Shown here one piece after another: positions 40,385-53,097 of a DNA stretch of 64,000 bases. This DNA is from Amphiduros pacificus (Eukaryota > Annelida > Polychaeta > Phyllodocida > Hesionidae), in contig OX439008.1 in assembly GCA_949316495.1 (NCBI GenBank), forward strand, positions 19,373,843-19,437,842, read 5' to 3'. The notes below the pieces were generated by a model. The model had not been told where the DNA came from, did not search any database, and was given only the letters and a program-made list of their open reading frames with translations. Position 1 is the first letter of the stretch. The number at the start of each line of letters is the position of its first letter. The translations under genes and the position numbers were made by a program.

Positions 40385-40785
40385 GAGTCAGATTAGGAAT
40401 ATAACCCGAGCCGCCAGCATGAAGAACAAACATCTAGCCACTGAGCCACGTCCAACCCATACTTGCGTGAATATGATTTGTTTGTATTAACGACATTTTC
40501 GACACTGCTCAAGCTAAATCAGGTCAGATAGAAGCCTGTCACCGGAACTCAATGCCCTACTCTTTTCGAAGTGTGACTAAGGATCTTTCTTTTGCATTAT
40601 CACATAGACGTGATAACACAAACCATGACCTTTGACAACCAGGGATGGACACTGGCTGGAATGTAGCAGATATCAACCTTTCATCACCGATGTACTTGCC
40701 TCAACTGGGATTCGAACCCCGGTCTTAAGACATGGGAGACAGACGTATCTGAGCCACGTCCCTCCATGAGTGAATGTGGTTGAAT
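40385..40785 (-). mobile_element. tRNA-derived SINE sequences, family 2
   Basis: The minus strand shows GGACGTGGCTCAG (A-box-like) twice: once in the copy ending near 40455 and once in the copy ending near 40770. The latter continues to GGGGTTCGAATCCC, a perfect B box, and then a body differing from family 1. Exact ends are not defined. Confidence 0.65.
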
Positions 40786-41969
40786 GGGATAAGGCAGATT
40801 GACCGATATAATAAATGAGAATGATAAACAAATAATAAAAAAAAAATAACCATCGGTGCCATGTGACCCTGAATCCAAGATGGCTGCTATTTATGACTGA
40901 GACAAACTGACATTTCGTCAATATTCAGTCTATAATGCATCTGTCAAAATGTTATCAGAAAATGATACATCATTAAAATTCACTTGTACCCTAAAATCAA
41001 GGATGTATCTTTGATCATGTTTAACATGAATATCACAAAACACATATTTTATTAGCTAGCTTAATCATGTTTATCATTTTAATACCATAAATTTTTGTTT
41101 AACTGGGCATTTTGTTTTACTGGGCAAATTTTCATTACTCAAGTGGGCGCTACTGCCAATCGGTGTGTAGAAATCTGTCATACATGGGTTAACTTTAAAG
41201 ACAAGCGTCTCATATAAAGTCTCCACCAGAGGGCGACGTTCTGAACCTATCGCCTCTGTACAATGTTCCTTTTGGTTCTGGCTCAGCCCATCCACCATTC
41301 ACCATGATTCACTCTCTTTCTTGCTCAAAACTCCTTGGGTATTATCATAGTGACTAGATATGATAAATATAACCCTTCAGATACAGGTTATAGGAACTAA
41401 ACACATTTTAGAGTAAACATGGAACTATTTACTTTTGTAAAGTAGCATTTTTCAGGCTGAACCACAATAAAGATGTCCGCCAAAACAAGATTTCAAATCT
41501 ACTGACACATGCTGCTTTTGACATAACGAATCTTTTCTATTCTAATGGAAGTTTGGACAACTGTGCTTAAAATATGAAGGATTTTATGATTTGTACAAGC
41601 TCTGTTACAATTTAACAGTTCTAATCACATAGCCTTTGAAAGTAGTACCAGTGAAATGCTCATCTTGGTTGACCAGAGGGAATAGTTCGCGGGTTGTTCC
41701 CCTGGTGGACAGTGTGCTCATAGCAGACAGACAAGGTGATTGATATTCCAATTTCTTTCAATCTTTTTATTACGACATCCCATAGTTGTCTTTCCATTCT
41801 TCTCAAGCATTTGTTTCTAAAATATTAATGTATATCCTTCTAATTACAGAATAGTAGTCATCGGATCAGCTTTCAAGAATACATCAGGTAGATTTCTACC
41901 CAGTCTGAAAGTGGGATTTGATCCCGTCCTGTAATGTAATGTAACTGGGGCACAACATATTGATGTATT

Positions 41970-42065
41970 CCGTTCTGTCATGTCTACAAACCTATCCCAA
42001 CATGCATTGTACATGACACAAGAGACACCTGGTGGATCACAGATGTTAAATCTTGAGCAGTGAGA
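41970..42065. repeat. Dispersed repeat, copy near 42 kb
   Basis: It resembles 60775-60868 (shared words acaagaga, acctgg, ggatcacaa, gcagtgaaa). The copies are estimated by eye at about 70% identical. Type unknown, possibly a SINE body. Confidence 0.55.
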
Positions 42066-45000
42066 ATCCCAATGTTATGAGGCGATAAGTATTTTTACAT
42101 TTGTCCCAATCATTATTATCCATACTTTACACCAGACTTTCATTCTGTAATCATGAGCAATATAAGTGTTTATTATGCCCACATGTTTGTCTATGTGTAC
42201 ATTGTGGAGGGCACAAACCTTTCAGGTGCTCAAAAGCAGAGTGATGACTTTGTCCAGGGCTGTTCAACGGGATTAAGGAATACTAGTATACTTGCTGGAT
42301 GAATCATTCAGAACAGTAAATGAAAAATGTGTTCCACAATGGCAATAATGATAATGGAATACTAAAAACCAAGGTATATGGTGTTAGAATGGGCCAATTA
42401 TGGGGTGGGTTACTGTTGGAAATGTTATAGCTAATATAGCCAATATGTTATAGCTAATATAGCCAATATAGCTTTTCGGTTAGGGATCTATGGAGTCTTT
42501 GGCTTAGAAAGTCTTATACATTTCACGATAAATTACAATAACCTGTTCTCATATGGCCCATATAGACGTTGGTTATCAGGCGTATATTGCCTTAAATGAA
42601 GGAATGCACACGTCTAAATTGGCCGTTTCCATATATGCAGTGGAATGGTCATGGATGTGATAATATAGAGGGCACCACATCTAGGTCACCTTACAAGTGG
42701 CAATACCAACAATTATGTATCAAGAGGCCAAGATTATCATTCATTAATGATTAAACAGATATTTATGATTTAACAGACCAAAACCCAGCTCACCGCACTT
42801 GTTAAGAAATACCTTTGCTAAAGCTGGTCTGATATATGTCATAATAATTATAAACCTATCCTCCCGAAGAATGGTCGGCATAGTAAGCCACAAGTGACCA
42901 AAGTCAATATGGGCTTAGTGTGATGGAAAAATACACTGGATGGTTTGACCCTTAATGTTATAATTACCACCTGGTGTTCTGTTGAGGACAATTCATATCA
43001 GAGGGGAATAATTTCAGGAAATTTTATAATATTTCCTACTTCTTATGATATTCCAGGAGTTATCATTTATTTTGTTTACACCAATTGGTTCTTTATATTT
43101 AAGTGAAACCCTCAACAATTTCCTAGTTCAAACAATACTAAAGGCGCACAGGTCCACTTCTGACACCACACCATTGGCAGAAATTCCAATTGCTACATAT
43201 AGGATAGGGATATATCTAAAAAAATTACATTAAATTTTCAATATCATTTGTGGTTGAATGGTCAAATTTCAATAGACCACAAAATAAAAGATTACAGGTA
43301 CAATACTGGTCAGTCTACCAGCCAACTCCATCTAGCGGCATTTAAATCTGAGCGATCCAGTAGGGCTGGTTGGGGTCAGCGGCCATTTTGTTCAAGCAAA
43401 TTGGAGTTTCTGTTCGAGTTCATGATATAGATTTGAGGGTATTGATGTAAATGAAATATATTATAAGTTTTGTCCCAACCATAATATTGAGCATAGAATA
43501 TTGAGCCAGAATGAACAGCATATGGTCTGAATGTACTTTATATAATGAGACAAGGAAGGCGTCATATGATCATTTAATCCGAATGAAAAAATTGGATATT
43601 TATTAATTATGAAATGAATGAAACGAGTAGCTTTTGGGACAAAGCATGGGAATTGAGATCTGAAATGTTATATGATAATAGGTCATAGATGTCTACATGG
43701 TTGTGAAGAGTCTTGTAATTGTTCCAGCTATCAGGTGACTGATAAACCCTTTATGGGCTGGGTATATCTTGTATACCTTTGTGAAAAAAATAATGTATAT
43801 CTGTAAAAAATACCATATTACTATAATTTATAAATAAATACAATAAAATGTTATTTTTTCTAAACCTGACCCGAATACTTCATCTTTGTATGAATAATTT
43901 GAAATGTTAATAAAAACTTAATGTAAATAAATGTATATAAAAAACCCTGGGTACCCCAGCATGCCCTAAAGGGATTCCACCATTCTACCAATAGTCTTGT
44001 CATACAGTATAGGGCTGCCGCCAATATATTAATAGATTAACCAGTCACAAAATTCAATGGAATAAACCAATCGAAGCGGCTCTTACATAACCCATCACAG
44101 GTTTGTAAAGCTATAGTACAATGCCAGAAAAGACCCTTTTGATGAGCACGCATACCAGGGTAGATAAGCCAAAGAGTCTGCTTCAGCAATGTGGAGTGAG
44201 AGGACAATCTTTCACTTTTGGTTTACACAATTGTATTGAGCAGGATCAGTCTTATTTCAGGAATAAGGCCTTCCCAAGCCGTTTCTCTCAGGTGGACGCC
44301 TTGTATGCTACAGGGGTGTTATATATAATGGTTTGCCCAGTCAAAAAACGTGAAGACCTCATGATCATTGATTTGATTTTAATTGAAAAACTCCTAAAAT
44401 AGTATTAGAAAGTAGTTTACTAGACCCGTGATCCAGTAGCAAACGCCTACTAAGTAAACGTTTGCTAACAATGGGGCACCTCCAGATTGGGACACTGGTG
44501 TGAGTTGGCTTAAGGAGACCTGTTTTCCAATAGGTACAGACCTAACACCCTTTCAGACCACAATGGGTCACATAGGCACAAGTACACAGTCCTAACCACT
44601 TTCTGCAGAACACAATAATCCTAGAAGGAATATTTGGATGATTTCAGGTAAATGTGTCACAGTATTAAGACCACATATAATCTATGACTACATATAATTT
44701 AATTTATAATTTGCATACCCCAATTCTCTGATAAACTACCTGTGATCTCCATGATTTCATGAAAGCTTTGACACATAATTATATTTTACAAAAACATCAA
44801 TATTGTTTCATGTCTTTATTTACTTCCCTTGTAGCAGTATTCCCTGTGTATTTCAATTGATCTTACTCATTCCTGAGAAAACCAAACAATCATCATATTC
44901 TAAATGTCAACGAAAAGTATGCTGTATAAAGTCCACTTGATACCTGATAATTAACTGATTTCAAATTACTTTTAAATGGCAAGCGCATTTGACAGGTTAG

Positions 45001-45324
45001 TTCCTGATGAACTTGTAATTCCATTGGCTTAATATTAGTCATTTCAGATCATGGTTCTGTGTCAATTTGCAATATTTTGCAATATAAGAGGTAACATGCA
45101 TTGCCTTATTGGACTTGATGATAAAATACGAAGTAGTTCTTGAAATTAGTTTTTTAAATATAAAATATGTACAATGTTTAATGAAGATACTATTATGGCA
45201 ATTACATACTTATCTCGAATTTGACTCACAGATACATAATCATACAAAAACAGATTTTGTTTATCTCATGTAAGCAATATGGTAACTACGATTAAAACAA
45301 ACTGTGCGTTATTACAGCGTTGTA

Positions 45325-46329
45325 TCAAAGTAACTTTGTGGAGTTATACCTGCTGTGCTGTGCCGACTGCTCATGCGCAGCTTTCTGTTTAAGCAATGTC
45401 CAATCAAACACGTAGTCATAAGGCTTATCATTCTGGTGAACTGTCTTATAGAGGATGCGGTATAACTGTCTAAGATACATATAATCCGGTGCATCCTCAA
45501 ACCTTAATCCCTTACAGTAGTTCAGATACATGGAAAACTCTCCAGGAAAACCTTTACATAAGGCTTCCACGGGGGTGGACATCTTTTTCTCGCTGATACG
45601 GTCGTATTTCTGTTTCTTAGTGGCCGCCTTGAGGCCTTGCCACGGCAGAGATCCGCGCAGGAAGTACATGAATACGTACCCCGTAGATTCCATGTCGTCT
45701 CGCCGGCTCTGCTCGATGCCGAGGTGAGCGTTCACGCTGGCATACCGGGCCGTGCCCGTCAAACTCTTGTCCTCTCGGTAGGGGATATGAGCCTTTGTTC
45801 TACTGTCCCGGTATTTCTTAGCCAGGCCAAAATCTACCACAAATACCTTGTTACAGTCTTTGCCGATGCCCATGAGAAAGTTGTCTGGTTTTATATCTCT
45901 GTGGATAAAGTTCTTATTGTGGACGTACTCTGTCCGGGCGATCATCTGATCCGCAAGCATCAACACTGTCTTGAGAGAAAATTTGCGGCCGCAGAAGTTG
46001 AAGAGGTCCTCGAGGCTGGGTCCAAGGAGGTCCATGACGAGCACGTTATAGTCCTTCTCATGTTGGCCGTACCACTTGATGCGGGGTATCCCCACTCCCC
46101 CGGCCAGGATGCGGTACACCTTGCTCTCGTACACCAGCTGCGGGTGCTTCGCTTTCTGAGATTCAAGCTTGACGGCCAGCTCCTCGGCATTGTTGATATT
46201 CACGGCCAGATAAATGTCCCCAAAGGAACCGCTTCCTATTTTCTTCTGGAGCCTGTACTTTGTGGATCCCCCAACATAAAACTCTCCCTTGCTCGGTGCG
46301 TGCTTTGTGGACTCCATGACTTCGCCCAT
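45325..46329 (-). CDS. Casein kinase 1-alpha-like kinase, intronless
   Basis: 334 residues in one open frame. Kinase landmarks are [10 protein letters not shown] (glycine loop), AVKLES (catalytic Lys), [14 protein letters not shown] (catalytic loop), [11 protein letters not shown] (DFG) and [15 protein letters not shown]. The CK1-specific [10 protein letters not shown] and [20 protein letters not shown] also appear, so all catalytic residues are present. CK1-alpha is an acidophilic Ser/Thr kinase acting in Wnt, Hedgehog and clock signalling. Bilaterian CK1-alpha genes usually have introns, so the lack of introns suggests a retrocopy-derived paralogue. Unusual substitutions ([12 protein letters not shown] where the human protein has [12 protein letters not shown]) suggest divergence. 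A short tail replaces the usual C-terminal extension. A perfect X-box lies 876 bp upstream. A second, similar intronless gene lies 17 kb away on the same strand. Confidence 0.93.
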   Translation of the reverse strand: MGEVMESTKHAPSKGEFYVGGSTKYRLQKKIGSGSFGDIYLAVNINNAEELAVKLESQKAKHPQLVYESKVYRILAGGVGIPRIKWYGQHEKDYNVLVMDLLGPSLEDLFNFCGRKFSLKTVLMLADQMIARTEYVHNKNFIHRDIKPDNFLMGIGKDCNKVFVVDFGLAKKYRDSRTKAHIPYREDKSLTGTARYASVNAHLGIEQSRRDDMESTGYVFMYFLRGSLPWQGLKAATKKQKYDRISEKKMSTPVEALCKGFPGEFSMYLNYCKGLRFEDAPDYMYLRQLYRILYKTVHQNDKPYDYVFDWTLLKQKAAHEQSAQHSRYNSTKLL

Positions 46330-47375
46330 ATTTTTGACTTGTTGTTACAATATCTTGAGTGATTCCATGCACACTTCAGTCAGACGTACCACCCCTCCTC
46401 TCCGGCCATAGATCTCCTGTCAATAACTATGTTTTGATGTTCATCCAGAACAAACTATTAAACCTGAACAGAGCATTGACTAGAATAGTTAAAGCATTTA
46501 GATTCGGTGATCACAGGTCAGGCTGGATCATACACGCCTGACAACCACGGAACTAGCTGTGATCAATCGCTAATCTTCTTATGATTTGGTCCTCTTAACG
46601 CTAATCGTATAGGCCCTTTCAAAGCTATCGACATGTATATATTCATTTTAGGTGTTATTGTAAACTGGCCGTGTGTGCGCCAACTTGTATTTGATCAAGA
46701 GTTGTTTGGCCTTCTTTTAATGATTATACACATTTTTCACAGCCGTGTATAAAATAAATTAAAAACATAATCTAGTTTGAGGATTATATAGCGTTAAATA
46801 TAACTTTGATAATGATATTCACCTTTAATATACGTAATTGCCATTAAACGACGACGTCTATGTTATGTTTGTGGACAGAGACATTTTCTTATTTTCTTTA
46901 TTCGCACCAATGCGGACAAACTGTGTGGTGCTTTGGCAAAGATGTTTCATAATGACTCAACTATAATCGATATGAATAGCGGATTCTCGAGGTCAAGAAG
47001 AGTAATCTTAACATTAAAGAAAAAAAAATCAAACTGACATCATGAATGGCTAATTATTTTGAACCGATAAAAAGTTTGTGACAATGCTATACATCGCATT
47101 TTAAAGTTCTCATGATAGTTTTATCGACTAAATATACCGACTAATCTACTCAAGCAATGTGTCCTAAATATTCTCTCTGAAAAAAGTGTAATATCAGTAA
47201 GACTGTTGCCATGGCAACCATTTTATTTTCACCTTTTTGTCAACCATTTAATATTGTAAATATACCTACATATCACTCATTTAGAATACCTACATATAAT
47301 TCAATTAGAATATAGAAAATATTTCTACGCCAGAAATATAAAATGGGACAAATAACACATAACCTTTCAAAAAGA
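46330..47375 (-). other. Upstream region of the first CK1 gene
   Basis: No coding sequence. The perfect palindrome GTTGCCATGGCAAC at 47205-47218 is the RFX X-box consensus. Elsewhere it is AT-rich. Confidence 0.6.
47205..47218. promoter_or_regulatory. Perfect palindromic RFX X-box
   Basis: GTTGCCATGGCAAC matches the full 14-bp X-box consensus bound by RFX factors, which drive ciliary genes in animals. The nearest start codon is that of the CK1 gene at 46329 (minus), 876 bp away. Function is inferred. Confidence 0.55.
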
Positions 47376-47870
<495 letters not shown>

Positions 47871-47956
47871 GTACAGCGGCCGACGGCCGATTGTTATTAC
47901 ATTAAGGAAACTAAAGTGAAACCTGGAATTACCCTGGATAAGGGTGGGATGGTGGG

Positions 47957-48133
47957 TGACATTAACTGAGCGGCGTCTGTGCTGGAATGGCGGCAAAACC
48001 CCGGCCGTCACTTATAAACCCTAGGACCTCACCCCCTGGGGACATGTGCAGTTAGTCAAATGCAATTAGCTGGTCTGACCCCCAGCTCGCCTGTCACCAC
48101 TTCTAACCAACTTTATATACATATAAATTCTCC
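47957..48133 (-). repeat. Split repeat A2 of the YR retroelement
   Basis: 177 bp, reading identical to A1 (53191-53367) and directly joined to B1. The A2/B1 junction reads tctccttagaaaggaga, an inverted repeat with 7-bp arms. Confidence 0.95.
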
Positions 48134-48366
48134 TTAGAAAGGAGACAAAAGGCCCAAGTAAATTGGTCACAAATGATTTATTTCATAAATCTGCCATCAC
48201 CCGGCCAATTTACCATTGGCTCAATACATACATAACATATTCTTATATTTAAACTATTACATAAATTACATTGATAACACACTCATTTGACATTACCTAA
48301 ACGTTTGAAATGCAGACATTTCTTGTTCAAGCATTTCAATATATGATTAACTATGGCCACATGCCC
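48134..48366 (-). repeat. Split repeat B1 of the YR retroelement
   Basis: 233 bp, reading identical to B2. The recombinase frame begins within 90 bp of its inner edge. Confidence 0.93.
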
Positions 48367-48453
48367 ATTGGATAGCTTGCTAGACTAAGGCCATAGGTAG
48401 ATGTGACGTTGTAATGAGGTTGTAATAAGGTTGTGGAGGGCATTAAAGCGTGC

Positions 48454-49521
48454 TTATTTGGATGCTAGCCTTTTAGAAAATTGTAGCTCGTGCGAGCTAG
48501 TCCCCCTTATATATCCCAGATATGCACTGGATTGCCAGTGGCCGAGGGTCGTGAGTTCCCAGTCCTTCCAGTCCCCGGTGCTTGCCTGCGTTACTGACCC
48601 GCTCCTTAAACTGTGGCTGGAGTAGTCTGCTGGGTTCCTACCTATCCTACTGGCTAAGGATTTGATGACATTATTGAAATCTGACTTGCATATTGGGGTG
48701 CCAGAGGTTGAGGCAAACAGAGGGCTCCCGCCTGGTAACTGGCCGCTACTGGCTCTACTAGCCAAGTATTGCCACATACAGCAGGGGGCGCACACCAACT
48801 GCTCGGAACAACCAATGTTCTTTTTTATACCGTCTAACCTAGTCTTGGTCCTACTGATGGAGAACACCATATACCTCTTGTGCCCGGCAGAACCAAAATT
48901 CACCTGCGACACCTGAGGGGGCTGAACTAGCCAAGAGGCCCCCCCTGGCCGGCCGATCCCGAAATATTCGGCTCCTCTAAGGCAGCCAAAAAATCCAAGG
49001 GTCAAGGCCGCCCGCCAGAGGGCGCCCATGTAATCCAAGGGTAGCCATTTGAACATATCACATAACATATCAAAAGTTATTGGTTTTTTCTTACCTACCG
49101 GGGGGGCTTGTAGCAACATGGCTCTCTGTACCATCAATACCCTGGGGGTGTTAATTGGTGGGGGGTCCTGACCCCCCATGACATGCAATGACCTGATTGC
49201 GGCCAGGTATACCGATACCGTATTAGGGGTCAGGGAAGCACCCTTCTTACCTCGTTTGGTACTCATGTGTGCAATATACCTTAGAATGGTTTGTTCCGAC
49301 GCTGGGACGGACGTTAGCCCGTATGCCTTACAGAACTTTAGGTACTGTGACTGGGCCGAGGAATAGGTCCTCCTTGTGTTGGCTTGTATGCCGTTTGCCA
49401 TCAGGGAGGCGACCTTCTCATCCAGCTCTGAAAAATACCTGGATTGGTTAGCTAAAGCTAAGTGAGCCGCGCTATGCCAAATGAATGACGTTAGCCAAAT
49501 AAATAAAAGTAGCTGAACCAC
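48454..49521 (-). CDS. Tyrosine recombinase of the YR retroelement
   Basis: An open frame of about 355 residues. The catalytic pattern of tyrosine recombinases is visible: Arg in GCLRGAEYF, then HSLRSG, GHW and the C-terminal Tyr in LGYIRG. An N-terminal SAM-like helical region precedes it. In this group the enzyme integrates a circular DNA intermediate. Confidence 0.9.
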   Translation of the reverse strand: MVQLLLFIWLTSFIWHSAAHLALANQSRYFSELDEKVASLMANGIQANTRRTYSSAQSQYLKFCKAYGLTSVPASEQTILRYIAHMSTKRGKKGASLTPNTVSVYLAAIRSLHVMGGQDPPPINTPRVLMVQRAMLLQAPPVGKKKPITFDMLCDMFKWLPLDYMGALWRAALTLGFFGCLRGAEYFGIGRPGGASWLVQPPQVSQVNFGSAGHKRYMVFSISRTKTRLDGIKKNIGCSEQLVCAPCCMWQYLASRASSGQLPGGSPLFASTSGTPICKSDFNNVIKSLASRIGRNPADYSSHSLRSGSVTQASTGDWKDWELTTLGHWQSSAYLGYIRGTSSHELQFSKRLASK

Positions 49522-50165
49522 GAACCAGAATATATAAGACCAAGCGCTATGGGCGCTGATTGACGCTATGAGCGTTCTACAACATTAATGACTCCCCTGG
49601 GGGATCAGATACAAATAGCTGTACCTATTTTATAATACATTATATTTAGCGAACCTTTAAGGTCTTGATTATACACATTATTAGGTATACATTATTATAA
49701 GATAGTACATTCATGCTGGCTTAAGATATGATATATTAATATTATTACCAATATACTGGTACACTGTTATATTTTTACATGGTTACATATTGCATTGTTG
49801 CATATTACATTGTTGCATATTACTTTGCTACGTATTACGTTGTTACATATTACATTGTTACATGACATTTATACTATAGTGTATATTAGCTTGTTATAAA
49901 CTAATGTTACCTGGTAATACAATATAAGCTGGTATGGTTAATACCCAAACATATTAAAACATCGCGTTATTAAATGGCAAGCCTAGGGTGCACGTGTGCT
50001 ACCCTCAAACACGTAAGTGAAACTTGACCAACGTCCCAGTGATAAAAGTCATATGATGGGTATAAGATGATACGTTGTTATTCCTATATATATTAGTACA
50101 TCGCGTGTTATAACAAGCAGGGGTGCTATATGTTACCCTGTGCGATGACTTGTAACGTCCCAGTA

Positions 50166-50711
50166 CTAAAAGTCATATATAATAGGAGTAGGTGGAGTCA
50201 TAGTTGAATCAGCCAGAGGCATGACCTCACGAATTCTGGTCATATCCAACCTACTTAGTGAATCGGCGGCTGCATTATAAATTGTTCCTATATGGAAAGC
50301 CTTATAATCAATTCTATAGATGCTTGTGTATAGATATAGGGCGCGTACCAGGTTCATCAGCAAAGGATCCCTTGACTTGGCGTCGTTGATACAGTAGCAG
50401 ACAGCTACGTTGTCAATATTCATGGCAACCTTTTTTCCAGCTAACTGTGGGCCAAAGGTGGCTATGGCTATAACCACAGCAGCCAGCTCCCGCCAGGCTA
50501 TGGTCATGGATGCCATCCACTTATGTGACGCCTGGAAGTCGATCAGTGTCCATGACTTGTTGTGACATGCCCCTAGCCCAACGTCTGAAGCATCCGTAAA
50601 TAGGATTTCTGCCTGTGATATGGACCATTCAGTAGGAAACCAACAAACTCCGTTATGCAGGCTAAGGCAACGTTGCCACCACTTCATATCTGACTGTGCC
50701 TCATGGGTCAA
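50166..50711 (-). CDS. RNase H-like region of the YR retroelement
   Basis: About 181 residues with the RNase H pattern (LFTDASDVGLGA, then IAWRELAAVV, and a D in IDNVAVCY). It belongs to the same polyprotein region as the reverse transcriptase upstream. Confidence 0.8.
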   Translation of the reverse strand: MTHEAQSDMKWWQRCLSLHNGVCWFPTEWSISQAEILFTDASDVGLGACHNKSWTLIDFQASHKWMASMTIAWRELAAVVIAIATFGPQLAGKKVAMNIDNVAVCYCINDAKSRDPLLMNLVRALYLYTSIYRIDYKAFHIGTIYNAAADSLSRLDMTRIREVMPLADSTMTPPTPIIYDF

Positions 50712-50876
50712 CCTAATCTTATGATGGAGCTGTTTAGCACGTTTGGCTAAGTGGTTAAGCCTTTTTGTAAAAAGTTTCCCGTCTGCTACTACTCTTGAGC
50801 AAAATACAAGCTTTCCTATAAGGGACAGTAGTTCTCGCTTAGTTAAATATTTGCGCCCAGATGCCCTATCTAAATC

Positions 50877-52034
50877 CTATGTGATGTCGTCTATCCTCTC
50901 TTGTGATATGCTTAACTGCTCTTTGACTGAATCTATCACAATACCTAGAAATTCGATTTTTTGGGTAGGCCCAACTGTCTTCTTATCTTGAATTTCGAAA
51001 CCTGCTGCCCTGGCTGTGCTGATAATTATATCCAAAGATTTCTTGCACCCTTCTACAGTGGACGACAGAGTAATTGAATCGTCTAAGTAATGGAGTGTGT
51101 CGGCTGCTGCACCGTTTTTCTTACTTATATATTCAAGTCCTACCGCAAAATCATCAAATAATCTTGGTGCACTTGTTAATCCGAAGGGAAGACATGCCAT
51201 CTGGTACGTTTGCCTAACGTCGTTGTCGTTGCAATACGAAAAACCTATTAAATGTCTGTCCTCTACAGCTACTTTAATGCTCTGAAAAGCTGAAGCAAGG
51301 TCGGTTTTCGCCATCCATGCCTCCTTGTATTTCTGTGCTAGCCTAACGGCATCCAGTACTGTTGCATATCTAATAGAATATCTTGCTGTATCTATGCCTT
51401 CATTTATGGCCTTACCTGGTGGCCAGGAAAGATCATGAATAACCCTGGCCTTGCCCCCAGCCTTCTTAAGGAAGGCCCCCAGTGGTGATGACCTAAAGTT
51501 GGGGGGGGGGGGGTCAGCTATGGGTCCCTCAATCCTACCTAGTGCTAAGTTTTTTGAGACAAAATCGGCTATTTTATCCTTATGTACAGTGGCCGACGGC
51601 CAATTGTTGGAACATACAGAAATAGTGTCGTCGCCTGTAAAACCTAGCTTTACCCCGTGCTTTGCCCTGTGGCATAGAAGAGAAGCAAATTCTTGATCAG
51701 GGTGGTCCCTCAAATTCTTTTCCCAAAATTCATGATGTAGGAACGTGTTTGATGCTGCTTGATGCACATTTGCCTTGCTTGATGCAGAGCTCGAAGGGGA
51801 GAGCCCCCTGGCACTGCCTACAAACGTGCAACCTTTTACAGTGTTTGTATGTACATTTAAGTACGTTGAAGTTATTGCAGACCTCTGGCTGTTTTGCCTT
51901 CTGCCCTTGCTCCCGCGCCGTCGGCCACTGTACTGACGGCGCCATAGCAGGAAAGGGGCATTCCGAGATTCTAGTATGCTGATAACTTTTACACCTACTA
52001 CAGCGGGCGGCAGACGGCTTGATGGCCGTTGCAT
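50877..52034 (-). CDS. Reverse transcriptase of the YR retroelement
   Basis: About 385 residues. Reverse-transcriptase motifs are clear: LGAFLKKAGGKARVIHDLSW, TDLASAFQSIKV, QMACLPFGLTSAPRLF and the catalytic YLDD in LHYLDDSITL. The N-terminal part overlaps the gag-like frame. It is followed by the RNase H region, with about one apparent interruption in the element's coding part. Confidence 0.9.
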   Translation of the reverse strand: MQRPSSRLPPAVVGVKVISILESRNAPFLLWRRQYSGRRRGSKGRRQNSQRSAITSTYLNVHTNTVKGCTFVGSARGLSPSSSASSKANVHQAASNTFLHHEFWEKNLRDHPDQEFASLLCHRAKHGVKLGFTGDDTISVCSNNWPSATVHKDKIADFVSKNLALGRIEGPIADPPPPNFRSSPLGAFLKKAGGKARVIHDLSWPPGKAINEGIDTARYSIRYATVLDAVRLAQKYKEAWMAKTDLASAFQSIKVAVEDRHLIGFSYCNDNDVRQTYQMACLPFGLTSAPRLFDDFAVGLEYISKKNGAAADTLHYLDDSITLSSTVEGCKKSLDIIISTARAAGFEIQDKKTVGPTQKIEFLGIVIDSVKEQLSISQERIDDIT

Positions 52035-53097
52035 CTAATATGGTATATACTAACTGTGGGTTGACGTTTGAGAATTCTACAGATTTCCTAGCCAATTCCT
52101 GCCTGTGTCGCATGTCCAAGGTAGCTACGTTAGCCCATGTGTATTTCTTATCCCACTCACAAATTAATACTCTATATTCTGACATTTGGTCATAAAGGTA
52201 GAGACCATGTGTGTGAACCATTAGTTTCTCGTAGACTGCCCATGCTTCTAACCATGTTTTTAGATCATATATAGCCCTGGAACGTTGGTTCTTTTTCCTA
52301 TATTTGATATTGCCAGAAGGATCCAGATAAGTTTGCAAGTCTTGGTTGGAAGTGTGGTCTACTACTATTGAGTGCAGAAATTCATGCAGAGCAACGTACT
52401 CACCCAGCACAGCCCCCTTTACTGTCTTCTCAGGAACTGACTTGTCGTGGCATATGTCAAAGTCCGTGACATGTGCCATGCTCCTGAGACCTGGAATCGG
52501 TCTGCACTGGTGGGCTGCCGGAGGGAAAAGAGGGTGAGCTATGCTGGGTGTGTGTGCTTGAGCCCAGTTGTTGTTTGCTGGTTGCCATGGTTGCCCCTCG
52601 CTTTGAAGTCCTGTAGCCCCCTGGTGGCATATCCAGGGGTTACCTGTGGCTCCTGCTGGTGTCTCCTTTTCCTTATCCCTGCTTGCTATCAGTGCCCTAC
52701 TAAGCTCCTGCTGAGAAATCATTAGTGTTCTTATTTGTTCCTGCATAGTGTCTATACTTCTGGCTAACGTTCCTATTGAATTGCCTTTAGTAGTATGCGA
52801 ATTGTTCATGTTCTCTGCTAGGAATGGGTTGCTTTGGCTAAATGTACTTATCTGGGAACCGCTGGGCGATGCTTGTACCATTGACGCTGATTTCCCTGGG
52901 GTGGCTAACGGTTGGCTTTGCTGGGACTCCTGGGGCTCCTGGGGCTCCTCGTCTGATGAGTCTTCCCCCTCTGTGTGCTCCTCTGGCAGCGGCTCCAAGG
53001 GGAGATTTTTGCATACCCCCAGGCCAGATGGCCCTTCGTGGCCCTTCATCGGCCTTCCACAAGCCCTGCAACAACGTGTTGCCGCGGCTTTAGGCAT
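51730..53097 (-). CDS. Gag-like protein of the YR retroelement
   Basis: About 455 residues. The N terminus has a CRACGRP zinc-knuckle-like motif. The middle is disordered, rich in Gln, Ser and Pro. The C terminus is Cys/His-rich (CSRCKSYQHTRISECPF, then CTYKHCKRLHVCRQC), as in gag-like proteins of DIRS-group elements. Confidence 0.8.
   Translation of the reverse strand: MPKAAATRCCRACGRPMKGHEGPSGLGVCKNLPLEPLPEEHTEGEDSSDEEPQEPQESQQSQPLATPGKSASMVQASPSGSQISTFSQSNPFLAENMNNSHTTKGNSIGTLARSIDTMQEQIRTLMISQQELSRALIASRDKEKETPAGATGNPWICHQGATGLQSEGQPWQPANNNWAQAHTPSIAHPLFPPAAHQCRPIPGLRSMAHVTDFDICHDKSVPEKTVKGAVLGEYVALHEFLHSIVVDHTSNQDLQTYLDPSGNIKYRKKNQRSRAIYDLKTWLEAWAVYEKLMVHTHGLYLYDQMSEYRVLICEWDKKYTWANVATLDMRHRQELARKSVEFSNVNPQLVYTILDATAIKPSAARCSRCKSYQHTRISECPFPAMAPSVQWPTAREQGQKAKQPEVCNNFNVLKCTYKHCKRLHVCRQCQGALPFELCIKQGKCASSSIKHVPTS

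Larger units (their letters stand above)
39795..45324. other. Long intergenic stretch without supported genes
   Basis: Apart from the repeats listed separately, no gene is seen. A CTCF-like core CCACCAGAGGGCG lies at 41223-41235. Short tandem words (gctaatatagccaatat) are at about 42430-42470. Small inverted repeats occur, such as agcaaacg/cgtttgct near 44440. The frame at 44121-44402 has no family resemblance. The 3' untranslated region of the first CK1 gene lies below 45325. Confidence 0.5.

Noticed and set aside
44121-44402. Open frame containing VDALYATG after a cag, similar to the start of the 38078 exon
   Set aside because: The similarity stops after five residues and the surrounding frame shows no protein character.
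45637-46362. Plus-strand 241-codon frame opposite the first CK1 gene
   Set aside because: An antisense shadow of a conserved kinase frame; no independent evidence.
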